From: RGIG7213 sp045652135
Lineage (GTDB): Bacteria > Bacillota > Clostridia > Oscillospirales > CAG-272
DNA: 13,879 nt
Direction: 5' to 3'
Assembly (NCBI GenBank): GCA_045652135.1
Contig: JAZRTS010000017.1
Span: forward strand, 1 to 13,879
How positions within the stretch are numbered: position 1 is the stretch's first letter; every line of letters starts with the position of its first letter. The notes beneath the pieces were generated by a model. That model was not told the DNA's origin. It worked only from the letters and a program-made list of their open reading frames with translations, and did not search any database. This document shows, one piece after another, positions 1 through 7,237 of the stretch. The translations under genes were made by a program, and so were the position numbers.

Positions 1-452
<452 letters not shown>

Positions 453-708
453 ATTGTATTAAAACCGATGTATCTCTACACCGAATCCAATCAGAGTTTG
501 TTCTCTTTTTGCTCTTTTACTTTTTTTGTAAGAGTATTTTTTCGATATCCGTCGTGTCCGGATATCTTCCACTTTATGTGATTCTTAAAAGGAATTGTCG
601 AGATTCTTTGCATCATATTTCTAAGCTTTTTCGCTTTATACTTCGCTTATCTTATCTCGTCTGTTATTCAATTTTCAAGGACCAAGTCCGTCGCTCTCTC
701 TTGGCGAC
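453..708 (-). other. rRNA operon leader (transcribed, non-coding)
   Basis: This is the roughly 255-nt stretch between the predicted rRNA start site (~708) and the 16S 5' end. On the minus strand it carries GTCCTTGAAAATTGAATAAC (688-669). It resembles the TTCTTTGAAAACTGAATA-type leader/spacer sequence of Firmicutes rRNA operons that is tied to antitermination (boxA-like) and rRNA processing. The first ~25 nt can form GTCGC/GCGAC (708-704 with 694-690), or alternatively CCAAG/CTTGG (704-700 with 686-682), and these two pairings exclude each other. No open reading frame here looks real. Confidence 0.6.
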
Positions 709-714
709 TCGTAT

Positions 715-743
715 ATATTACCACATCTCTTCGCATTTGTCAA
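715..743 (-). promoter_or_regulatory. rRNA operon promoter (sigma-A type)
   Basis: On the minus strand TTGACA (743-738) is followed after exactly 17 nt by TAATAT (720-715). That is a full-consensus -35 and a 5/6 -10 at ideal spacing, pointing toward the 16S gene about 255 nt away. The transcript should begin near 708. A second, much weaker TTCAAA-16-TATAAT pair lies further upstream (837-832 and 815-810). Tandem promoters are usual for Firmicutes rRNA operons, but that second one is only a suggestion. Confidence 0.85.
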
Positions 744-1054
744 CTACTTTTTTCGTTTTTTTTCAGCATATCTACACCCATCCGCGCGTATCACGCTTTG
801 TATATTTTAATTATACATTATATATAGATTTTTTGAAGGTAAAAATATTCGTTATCAAAGGCGATTGTGGCATAAAATTTTATTCTTCATGAAATAAATA
901 CCGTTATTATAAACGGGCAAATACAACTCACACAGCAACAGCTGTTACGCATGCGAACTACCGTTATACGAACCTGTTTCACCCCTTCCCTGCAGTGTCA
1001 CATTTCAATTATATGATATATAATACATAAAACAACAAAATTCTTTTTTTGTTA
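744..1054. other. Divergent intergenic region between rRNA promoter and nrdR promoter
   Basis: These ~310 bp separate the two outward-facing promoters. They are AT-rich (e.g. 801-830, 1009-1050). They include a small inverted repeat, CCGTT-ATTATA-AACGG (901-916), and an A/T-tract region just upstream of the nrdR -35 (1031-1053) that could act as an UP-type element. I see no coding region, tRNA, riboswitch or recognisable NrdR box. Confidence 0.5.
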
Positions 1055-1083
1055 TTGACAAAAATGACTGCGTGATTTATAAT
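1055..1083 (+). promoter_or_regulatory. nrdR promoter (perfect sigma-A consensus)
   Basis: TTGACA at 1055-1060, a 17-nt spacer and TATAAT at 1078-1083 form an exact consensus promoter with A/T-rich upstream DNA. Transcription should start at about 1090. This decides the nrdR start: the ATG at 1082 overlaps the -10 hexamer and would not be in the message. Confidence 0.9.
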
Positions 1084-1114
1084 GAATCTATCAAATAAAG
1101 GTAGGAATAATAAT

Positions 1115-1573
1115 ATGAAATGTCCCGCTTGCGGTTATAAAGACACAAAAGTCGTTGACTCCCGTCCCGCCGAAAACTACACGACCATACGCCGTCGCCG
1201 CGTATGTCTTGAATGCGGAACGAAGTTTTCGACGTACGAACACATCGAAATGATGCCCGTTATGGTTATAAAAAAAGATAAAACGAGAGAGGTTTTTGAC
1301 AGAGCAAAGCTTCTCGGCGGTATTATTAAGGCTTGTCACAAGCGCCCCGTAACGTCAGCGCAGATGGAAAATATCGTACGAGACGTTGAAAATGCTATAA
1401 AGGGCTCTTCCAAAAACGAGATCCCGTCAGTCGCCATCGGTACAATGGTGATGGAAAGACTGAAGGACGTTGACGAAATAGCATACGTTCGCTTTGCATC
1501 CGTTTACCGTGAATTCAAGGATGTAGACACATTCTTGCAGGAGCTCCACGATATTAAAAACAGTAAATCGTAA
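1115..1573 (+). CDS. nrdR: Transcriptional repressor NrdR
   Basis: A 152-aa protein of the usual NrdR length (about 150-160). NrdR is a nucleotide-sensing repressor of ribonucleotide reductase genes. Residues 1-35 form the zinc ribbon: CPACGYKDTKVVDSR, then RRRRVCLECGTKFSTYE, with two CxxC pairs and the basic stretch used for DNA contact. Residues ~45-135 are the ATP-cone domain (VMVIKKDKTREVFDRAKL, then DEIAYVRFASVYREF), which binds ATP/dATP. The start at 1115 is preceded by AAAGGTAGG, and the longer in-frame ATG at 1082 lies in the promoter -10. The gene is monocistronic: perfect promoter upstream, 13-bp terminator downstream. Its targets (nrd genes) are not in the window. It faces away from the rRNA operon. 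Identification is secure from sequence motifs. Confidence 0.97.
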   Translation: MKCPACGYKDTKVVDSRPAENYTTIRRRRVCLECGTKFSTYEHIEMMPVMVIKKDKTREVFDRAKLLGGIIKACHKRPVTSAQMENIVRDVENAIKGSSKNEIPSVAIGTMVMERLKDVDEIAYVRFASVYREFKDVDTFLQELHDIKNSKS

Positions 1574-1578
1574 GATCC

Positions 1579-1619
1579 GCAGACAGCGCACCCTATGTGT
1601 GTTGTCTGCTCTCGTTTTT
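1579..1619 (+). terminator. Rho-independent terminator of nrdR
   Basis: Arms 1579-1591 and 1597-1609 pair over 13 bp (two G-U pairs) around a 5-nt loop. The stem is followed by TCTCGTTTTT. It begins 5 nt after the nrdR stop codon. Confidence 0.88.
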
Positions 1620-1675
1620 GCAGCACATTACGCAACACCGGAAAATGCAAATTGTAATAAAAAAGGAGACATTAT

Positions 1676-3706
1676 ATGTGGAACACGGCAGTTATCTCAA
1701 TTCTGATCATTGAAATAATATTACTGGCAAGCTTTACTATCGGAAAATTCCGAAAACGCAAGCTGAACGAAACAGCGCTGTTCATCGGCTCTGTTTTCGC
1801 ATTATCATATGTTTTGCACTTGATCCCATTTTTTCACAGCTTATCCGAACCTTATACGAAATCCGATATTATTCTGGGAATGCTCGCTTGTATGCGCTCA
1901 GCTATTAAAATATTCGTCGGAGAATCAAACGTGGAAGCTGTAGAAACATTCGCAAAAGCCTTCCCTCTGTTTTCCGTTGAATACGCATTAGGCGTGATCA
2001 TCGCCTTATTGACTACCATCAGCACAGCAATAGAAGCGTTCGGTGACTCGATCATAAACGGCTTCAAATTAAAAAAGACCTTGAAAAAAAACAGCTGTGA
2101 TATCGTTGTCGGCAACAGTCCCGCAGCATTAAAATACGCGAAAACATGTAACGCCGTATTATTGCTCGACGACAGCGTAAGCAAAAATTCCTCGAAGGAG
2201 CTTATCGAAAACGGATATATCGTACTACGCAAAAGCTTCACCAAGCAGTTGCTCTCAAGCCGCAGGCTCAACCCTTCGACTCGCTATAATATCATTTGTC
2301 TTGACGCTGAAAAGGTTTTAGCCTGTGTTGACGCCTTTATAGACTACAAAAAAGAACACGAAAAAGCAAAAAATCTGCATCTGTATGTAGAGGTTGAAGG
2401 CGCAGCGGCTGAAACCGTCCAGCACGAAATAATCAAAAAGAACCGTATGGAGGCATACATAAGAACATTCAGCGCAGACGAGCTGCTTGCAAGAACATTC
2501 GTCGAAGAAAACCCCGTTACAAAGTACCTGCCAAATACTTATATTGAAAACGCAGCGGTCAAGCCCGGAACGGAAATAAATATATTTATACTCGGCTACG
2601 GCACTCTCGGCCGCGAGCTGTACCGTCAATCGGTAATGAACAACCAGCTCGTTATTTATGACGGCGAATATAAAACGTTGCCGATAAACTACTTTTTGTG
2701 CGATAGAAATATCGATCCTTCAGATTGGGAGATAAACGGTCTTCCCAACGAACTCAGAGAACTGACCGAAGAAGATCATTTCCCCATACCCGAAATGCCG
2801 TTCAAAACGAAGGTCATCGATAAATTGCCGACCTCGCGCGAGGTACTTACAACCATCAGAACAAACGTGCAAAGCAAAAAGAGCTACACGTTCGTTATCA
2901 TCGATACCGAAGACGATTTCCAAAATATTGAGCTCAGCGCAAAATTAAAAACCCTGCTTTTCAGCAATAACAACTATCACGTTTTTGTGCGCAGCAAAGC
3001 CGCTTACGCCGAAAACGACGACACCGTTACGTATTTCGGCAACAGCGACAACATATTCACTCACGACATTATCGTCAACGACAGCCTGTCAGCTATGGCG
3101 AAAAAGCTTAACGAGGTATACACCGAGCTGTACGCAAGCAAAGAAGAAAGAGAGCGTCCCGACTTTGCCGAATATATAAAACAAAAAGCAGAGGACGAAT
3201 GGAATAAACTTGATCGCTTTACTATGTATTCCAACATATACGGAGCGATGAATCTGCGCGTAAAGCTCAATTTGCTGGGACTCGATTACGTGAAAAACAA
3301 AAGCGGCAAATCATCGCTTATCAGCGAGCGCTACGTCCGCAAGGACACCTATACATACGAAGAATATTTCAAGCCTTCGGTGCGCACGGCACTGCTCGTG
3401 CAGGAACACGCAAGATGGAACGCATACCACCTGCTCAACGAGCATCTGCCTTTACAAAAGGACGGCATCACCGTGAAATCAAGCAACGGCAAAAAGATCA
3501 GATTCAACGTCAAAAATTCAAATGCGAAAAAACACGCTTGTATCACGACGTTCAAAGGTATTGACGAGATGGCATCATTCCTCGCAAAAAAAGCCGGCAA
3601 CGGATGCACCGCCGCCGATTACGACTACTATGCTTTGGATGAAATAACGATGATCTCCGCCGAAGATATTTTAAATTCGCTCGGCTATTCAGCGACAGAA
3701 AAATAA
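1676..3706 (+). CDS. Membrane protein with tandem Rossmann (RCK/TrkA-N-like) segments and a C-terminal RyR-like segment
   Basis: A 676-aa protein with a clear ribosome binding site (AAAAAGGAG, 7 nt before ATG). Three hydrophobic segments are visible at roughly residues 4-22, 33-53 and 98-120. An amphipathic stretch lies between the second and third, but no TVGYG-type potassium filter is present. Residues ~140-290 look like a first nucleotide-binding fold (CDIVVGNSPAALKY; YVEVEGAAAETVQHEI; FSADELLARTFV), arranged as in RCK/TrkA-N proteins. A second Rossmann segment starts with INIFILGYGTLGRELY, with the GxGxxG glycines at 307-312. The C terminus (~570-676) contains EHARWNAYHLL, then KKHACITTF and a final ILNSLGY, the pattern I recall for bacterial RyR (ryanodine-receptor-repeat) domains. 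It sits alone between two terminators with no obvious promoter of its own. A role in sensing a nucleotide or ion at the membrane is inference; no function is proven for this architecture. Confidence 0.7.
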   Translation: MWNTAVISILIIEIILLASFTIGKFRKRKLNETALFIGSVFALSYVLHLIPFFHSLSEPYTKSDIILGMLACMRSAIKIFVGESNVEAVETFAKAFPLFSVEYALGVIIALLTTISTAIEAFGDSIINGFKLKKTLKKNSCDIVVGNSPAALKYAKTCNAVLLLDDSVSKNSSKELIENGYIVLRKSFTKQLLSSRRLNPSTRYNIICLDAEKVLACVDAFIDYKKEHEKAKNLHLYVEVEGAAAETVQHEIIKKNRMEAYIRTFSADELLARTFVEENPVTKYLPNTYIENAAVKPGTEINIFILGYGTLGRELYRQSVMNNQLVIYDGEYKTLPINYFLCDRNIDPSDWEINGLPNELRELTEEDHFPIPEMPFKTKVIDKLPTSREVLTTIRTNVQSKKSYTFVIIDTEDDFQNIELSAKLKTLLFSNNNYHVFVRSKAAYAENDDTVTYFGNSDNIFTHDIIVNDSLSAMAKKLNEVYTELYASKEERERPDFAEYIKQKAEDEWNKLDRFTMYSNIYGAMNLRVKLNLLGLDYVKNKSGKSSLISERYVRKDTYTYEEYFKPSVRTALLVQEHARWNAYHLLNEHLPLQKDGITVKSSNGKKIRFNVKNSNAKKHACITTFKGIDEMASFLAKKAGNGCTAADYDYYALDEITMISAEDILNSLGYSATEK

Positions 3707-3726
3707 AACCTCGGTAATATAAATCC

Positions 3727-3774
3727 AAAACTCCGAATATATTGAAGTACACACTTTGATATTCGGAGTTTTTT
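3727..3774 (+). terminator. Terminator ending the RyR-like gene; its 3' arm contains the spoIIIAA ribosome binding site
   Basis: Arms 3727-3740 and 3759-3772 pair perfectly over 14 bp around an 18-nt loop, followed by a short T run (the 3' arm itself ends in T). The 3' arm includes CGGAG (3764-3768), the only plausible ribosome binding site for the ATG at 3776. Read-through message would therefore have this site buried in the stem. Confidence 0.85.
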
Positions 3775-3775
3775 G

Positions 3776-4657
3776 ATGCTTAAAATAGAATCCGACGTTT
3801 GTCCCTTATACCGGGTATCGCCGTATCTGCCCGATTTCTTCAGCACGGCTTTAAAGCTTTTTTCGATTAAAAACCGCAAAAAGGCAGACGGTGTGACCGA
3901 GGTACGCCTAAGAAGCGGCGGCGCCTTTTCGCTGTCCTGCTCAGATGAAAATATATTCATAGGAGCAAACGGAGAGATAACCGAAAAGCCTCTGATATGC
4001 ACAGAGGACGACATAAAACAATGCGTTTTCCGCCTTTGCGAAAACTCGTATCACGCTCACGAAGAAGAAATAAAAAACGGCTATATCAGTATGAAAAACG
4101 GCTTCCGCGCAGGCGTTGCGCCGATGTGCTCTCACACCGAAGCGGTGTACGGTATAAGCTCCGTCAATATAAGAATACCGAAAGAGGTGCGCGGCTGCTC
4201 CGATTCCCTTACGAAGGTGACGGAAACGCGCTCAGTTTTGATATATTCGCCGCCCGGTGTCGGCAAAACGACTGTTTTGAAGGACATTATAAGATACGTA
4301 AGCGGAAAAGGACTCCGCTGCGCAGTGATAGACAGCAGAGGCGAGCTTGACGTGACGGCTCCTCTTTGCGACCGCATTTCAGGAATGGAAAAGTCACGCG
4401 GTATCGAGATAGCATTTCGCACGCTTTGTCCGCAATATACCGTGTGCGACGAAATAGGCGCCGGCGAAGCCGACGGAATAATACAGGCATCAAACACGGG
4501 CGTGCCGTTTGCCGCCACGTGCCACGGCGAAGGATTTGATGAAATAATGCGCCGTCCGTTCGTAAGAAAACTGTATGATGCAGGTGTTTTTGACTTCTAC
4601 GCGCGGCTTTACCGAGTCGGAGACAACGTCACGTTTGATATTAAAGAATGCAGTTGA
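3776..4657 (+). CDS. spoIIIAA: Stage III sporulation protein AA (ATPase)
   Basis: A 293-aa protein. SpoIIIAA is the cytoplasmic secretion-type ATPase of the mother-cell SpoIIIA complex, related to type II/IV secretion ATPases and thought to power the channel to the forespore. Seen in the sequence: the EVRLRSGG segment, the ENSYHAHEEEIKNGYI region, the SSVNIRIPKEVRG segment, a Walker A motif SPPGVGKTT (158-166), the VIDSRGEL segment, and YTVCDEIG as the Walker B-like strand, then AATCHGEGF. Length is near the family norm (~305). The start chosen is ATG 3776, 7 nt after CGGAG; a TTG directly before it (3773) is possible but less likely. It is first of eight overlapping genes. In Bacillus the operon is driven by sigma-E, but I could not find a convincing sigma-E promoter here. 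Confidence 0.95.
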   Translation: MLKIESDVCPLYRVSPYLPDFFSTALKLFSIKNRKKADGVTEVRLRSGGAFSLSCSDENIFIGANGEITEKPLICTEDDIKQCVFRLCENSYHAHEEEIKNGYISMKNGFRAGVAPMCSHTEAVYGISSVNIRIPKEVRGCSDSLTKVTETRSVLIYSPPGVGKTTVLKDIIRYVSGKGLRCAVIDSRGELDVTAPLCDRISGMEKSRGIEIAFRTLCPQYTVCDEIGAGEADGIIQASNTGVPFAATCHGEGFDEIMRRPFVRKLYDAGVFDFYARLYRVGDNVTFDIKECS

Positions 4658-5118
4658 CGGGAGCTTTAACGGTGTGTATCTGCTCGGTCTTGCTCGGAGT
4701 TCTGATGTGCAACGAGGAAAAAAAGCGTATTGCTTATTTTGAAGAAATGCTTTTTTTGATGCGGTGCATACGCGACGAAATATGGATAAGACGCACGCCG
4801 ACGGACGTGATTTTTTCATCTTTGTCATCACCCGACCTTGAAAAAACGGGTTTTTACACCGCTTTGGCTAAAGAAAAAAATCTTTATATGGCATCCCTCG
4901 GCTACGGTTTTACACCCGTTGAGCTTGATTTAATAAAGGATTTTTCCGATAAAATAGGAAAAAGCGATGCCGAAAACCAAAAAAGCGAATTCGATTATAT
5001 AATTTCGAAAGCAGAGGAGCATCTGAAAAACCTGCGCGATGAAATGCCGAAACGGCAGAAGCTTAACGTCACCCTCCCCGTTTTTTTCGGACTTCTGTTC
5101 GTGGTGGTGTTTTTTTAA
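4648..5118 (+). CDS. spoIIIAB: Stage III sporulation protein AB
   Basis: A 156-aa protein, slightly shorter than the usual ~170. SpoIIIAB resembles GspF-like platform proteins of type II secretion and is predicted to anchor the SpoIIIAA ATPase at the mother-cell membrane. An N-terminal hydrophobic segment (residues ~3-20) and a C-terminal one (~143-156) flank a helical cytoplasmic body that contains FEEMLFLMRCIRDEIWIRRTP and KAEEHLKNLRDEMPKRQKL, both typical of the family. Its ATG lies inside the end of spoIIIAA (10-bp overlap) with no good ribosome binding site, so translation is probably coupled to spoIIIAA. The only other close in-frame start is a TTG at 4654. Confidence 0.9.
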   Translation: MQLTGALTVCICSVLLGVLMCNEEKKRIAYFEEMLFLMRCIRDEIWIRRTPTDVIFSSLSSPDLEKTGFYTALAKEKNLYMASLGYGFTPVELDLIKDFSDKIGKSDAENQKSEFDYIISKAEEHLKNLRDEMPKRQKLNVTLPVFFGLLFVVVFF

Positions 5119-5152
5119 GATCGGCAAACATTAAAATTTAAGGGCGTAAAAT

Positions 5153-5347
5153 ATGGACATAAATCTCATAATAAAGGTTTCCGGTGTCGGTATACTCGTG
5201 GCGGCGGTATATCAGATACTGTCAAAAAGCGGACGTGATGAACAGGCGATGCTCGTTTCATTAACGGGAATAATCATCGTTATGCTGATGATAGTGAATC
5301 AGTTTTCATCGCTTCTGACAACGGTCAGGAGCATTTTCGGGCTGTGA
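5153..5347 (+). CDS. spoIIIAC: Stage III sporulation protein AC
   Basis: A 64-aa membrane protein with two hydrophobic helices (residues ~5-22 and ~32-56). This is the expected size and layout of SpoIIIAC (about 65 aa). The family signature includes IIKVSGVGILVAAVYQIL and GRDEQAMLVSLTGIIIV. It is a small integral-membrane part of the SpoIIIA complex, related in sequence to SpoIIIAD. AAGGG lies 8 nt before the ATG. It follows spoIIIAB after a 34-nt gap and overlaps spoIIIAD by 4 nt. Confidence 0.93.
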   Translation: MDINLIIKVSGVGILVAAVYQILSKSGRDEQAMLVSLTGIIIVMLMIVNQFSSLLTTVRSIFGL

Positions 5348-5724
5348 ATATAATAGGCATTTCGGTATTTTGTGCGCTTCTCGTTTGCATATTGCTGTTT
5401 GTCAGATCCGCCCACGCGCAAACGGGATTTCTGCTGTCGCTGTGCGGCGGCGTATGGCTCCTGACGGTGTGCGTAAACACTCTTTCGCCTATAGCAGAAT
5501 ACGTAAAAGCACTTTCCGAAACAGCAGGATTCAGTGAGTATATGCCATATATTTTCAAATCACTTTCTGTCGGGTTTATCGGGCATTTTTCCTCGGAGAT
5601 CTGTAAAGACGCAGGCGAATATGCCATCGCGTCCTCGCTGCAAAGCGCAAGCAAGCTCGCCGTAGTCGGACTTTGTCTGCCGCTTGTCGGCAAAATTGCC
5701 GATATCGCCGTGTCGTATATATGA
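5344..5724 (+). CDS. spoIIIAD: Stage III sporulation protein AD
   Basis: A 126-aa integral membrane protein, close to the usual ~130 aa, with several hydrophobic helices (about 4-20, 28-47, 65-82 and 103-122). SpoIIIAD is a membrane component of the mother-cell SpoIIIA assembly. It starts with GTG, which overlaps the spoIIIAC stop codon as GTGA. AGGAG sits 12 nt upstream, rather far, so translational coupling to spoIIIAC is likely. The ending SASKLAVVGLCLPLVGKIADI matches the conserved family C terminus. Identification rests on this and on its fixed place between AC and AE. Confidence 0.92.
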   Translation: MNIIGISVFCALLVCILLFVRSAHAQTGFLLSLCGGVWLLTVCVNTLSPIAEYVKALSETAGFSEYMPYIFKSLSVGFIGHFSSEICKDAGEYAIASSLQSASKLAVVGLCLPLVGKIADIAVSYI

Positions 5725-6782
5725 AAAGATTAGTTTTGCTTATCGCCGTCGGAATAGTTATCTTCACCATTTCCCCGTCAGCACTTGAATACGACGTATC
5801 CGGAGAGCTTTCGCAATATCTGCCCGACGGCGCACACGGCGACACAGCCTCGCTTGCCGAGGCTGTTGCAAGCGGCAGTATAGTTGACAAGCTGAAAACG
5901 GCGGTGAAAGATTCATTTCCCGACGTTTTCGGCACATTCGGCGCGCTTGTATGCGCTGTGCTGCTGTCAGGTATATCGTCTGCTGTGTCAAATTCGCTGA
6001 AAAACGAGGACGTCAGCGTGATCGCAGGGATATGTGTTTGCGGCGTGCTTGTTTTCACGGTAATAAAAACGTCCTTCGACATACTTCATACGTCGCTTAC
6101 AGCAAGCGTCACGTTTATGACGGCAATGATGGGTGTTATGTGCTACGTGTACGGAATCATGGGAAACGTTGGCGGAATGGGGCTGTCAGCATCGGTCCTT
6201 GCAGTCGTTTTACAGGCGGTGCAGATGATAGCATCGTACGTTCTTTTTCCGCTTGTCGGCACGGTTTTCGGGCTGACACTTGCAGGCTGTCTTAAAGAAA
6301 AAAGCGAGCTTTCGGGAATATCCTCGTTCGTTAAAAAAAGCGCGGTATTTGGTCTTGCCGCGTGCGGAGCGGCGCTGTCTCTTGCATTGGCGATCGGCGG
6401 AGTCTTTTCAACGGTCTCCGATGGGGTTTTGAAAAAAAGCGTAAAATTTGCCGCAGGCTCGTTCATTCCGATAATCGGTTCATCGCTTGCCGAGGCATAC
6501 GATGCTGTATTTTCAAGCATCAACGTTATAAAAACAACAGCCGGAGCAGGCGGTATCGGTGCGCTTTTGCTGATCTACGTTCCGCCGTTTTTCACGCTGT
6601 GCGTAACCAAGCTGCTTTTTTCGTGCGCTTCCGCACTTTCGGAGGTGCTGGGACTTCCCGCGCAGGCAAAGCTAATCGGAGGCTGCGGTGACATTCTCAC
6701 GGTTATGATAGGTATCTGCGCGTTCTCATCCGCCGTTATGATAATAGCCTGCGCGGTTTTTATGAGGATCGGCATTATATGA
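5721..6782 (+). CDS. spoIIIAE: Stage III sporulation protein AE
   Basis: A 353-aa polytopic membrane protein; B. subtilis SpoIIIAE is about 400 aa. It begins with a signal-like hydrophobic segment (residues 3-20), then a short soluble region containing GELSQYLPDG, then six or so membrane helices rich in Gly, Ala and Val (from ~75 onward). SpoIIIAE is the largest membrane subunit of the complex and may form part of the channel. The start chosen is ATG 5721, which overlaps the spoIIIAD stop as ATGA. A longer reading with an extra basic N terminus (from 5673) would overlap spoIIIAD by 52 nt and loses the signal-like start. The end overlaps spoIIIAF, again as ATGA. Confidence 0.93.
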   Translation: MKRLVLLIAVGIVIFTISPSALEYDVSGELSQYLPDGAHGDTASLAEAVASGSIVDKLKTAVKDSFPDVFGTFGALVCAVLLSGISSAVSNSLKNEDVSVIAGICVCGVLVFTVIKTSFDILHTSLTASVTFMTAMMGVMCYVYGIMGNVGGMGLSASVLAVVLQAVQMIASYVLFPLVGTVFGLTLAGCLKEKSELSGISSFVKKSAVFGLAACGAALSLALAIGGVFSTVSDGVLKKSVKFAAGSFIPIIGSSLAEAYDAVFSSINVIKTTAGAGGIGALLLIYVPPFFTLCVTKLLFSCASALSEVLGLPAQAKLIGGCGDILTVMIGICAFSSAVMIIACAVFMRIGII

Positions 6783-7237
6783 GGGAATTTCTTGTATCCG
6801 TCACGCTCGTGAGCCTTATCACGTCCGTGTCACTTATGATAATGCCCGAGGGAGGGCTGAAAAAATACGTAAAGCTGGCTGTTTCGCTTGCGTTTTGCGC
6901 ATTTGTCGTTTCGTCGTTTGCTAAAGGTGATATAGGCAGTATTTCTCTGCCCGACGTAGAAATTCAAGATAACAGCGGTGAGTTTCGCAAAGCGGTCATT
7001 GAAAACACGAGGAAAAACGCAGAAAAAAATCTGAAAGATGCGGTAAACAAAAAGTTTCACATATCCGAAAATGATATAGAAGTCAAGGTCGGGATACGTG
7101 ACGGAGAAAACGGACTTGAAATATCGGACGTATACGTAAAGCTGTACGGGATAAAAAACACGGTCAAGGTCACCGCCGTGAAAAAATATGCCGAAGAATT
7201 ATTCGACTGTGAGGTGACCGCGGAGAGTGCGGAATGA
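6779..7237 (+). CDS. spoIIIAF: Stage III sporulation protein AF
   Basis: A 152-aa protein with two N-terminal membrane helices (about 5-22 and 32-49) separated by MPEGGLKKYVKL, the hallmark of SpoIIIAF. A soluble C-terminal domain of about 90 residues follows. In known structures this part has the ring-building motif fold shared with SpoIIIAG and SpoIIIAH. Here it runs from about 65 to 150 (KNLKDAVNKKFHISENDIEV onward). Length is near, though shorter than, the B. subtilis protein (~206). It overlaps both neighbours by 4 nt (ATGA). Confidence 0.92.
   Translation: MREFLVSVTLVSLITSVSLMIMPEGGLKKYVKLAVSLAFCAFVVSSFAKGDIGSISLPDVEIQDNSGEFRKAVIENTRKNAEKNLKDAVNKKFHISENDIEVKVGIRDGENGLEISDVYVKLYGIKNTVKVTAVKKYAEELFDCEVTAESAE

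Noticed and set aside
810..836. Similarity between TTATACATTATATATA stretches at ~811 and ~10931
   Set aside because: Both are very AT-rich low-complexity DNA, and the resemblance is expected by chance and does not extend into other sequence.
1620..1675. Promoter for the RyR-like gene (TGTAAT at 1653-1658)
   Set aside because: The nearest -35-like sequence is 19 nt away and poor, and the start site would fall on the ribosome binding site.
1734..2040. Reading the N-terminal membrane region of the RyR-like protein as a potassium channel pore
   Set aside because: No TVGYG/GFG-type filter is present between the hydrophobic segments, so channel activity cannot be claimed.
3707..3762. Sigma-E promoter for spoIIIA
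   Set aside because: Candidates such as TACACACT (3748-3755) match the sigma-E -10 only partly and have no ATA-type -35 at the right distance, so none is reported although one is expected from known biology.
5576..6082. 168-codon minus-strand frame opposite spoIIIAD/spoIIIAE
   Set aside because: It is a shadow of two well-supported overlapping spoIIIA genes, with low-complexity Ser/Thr/Pro content.
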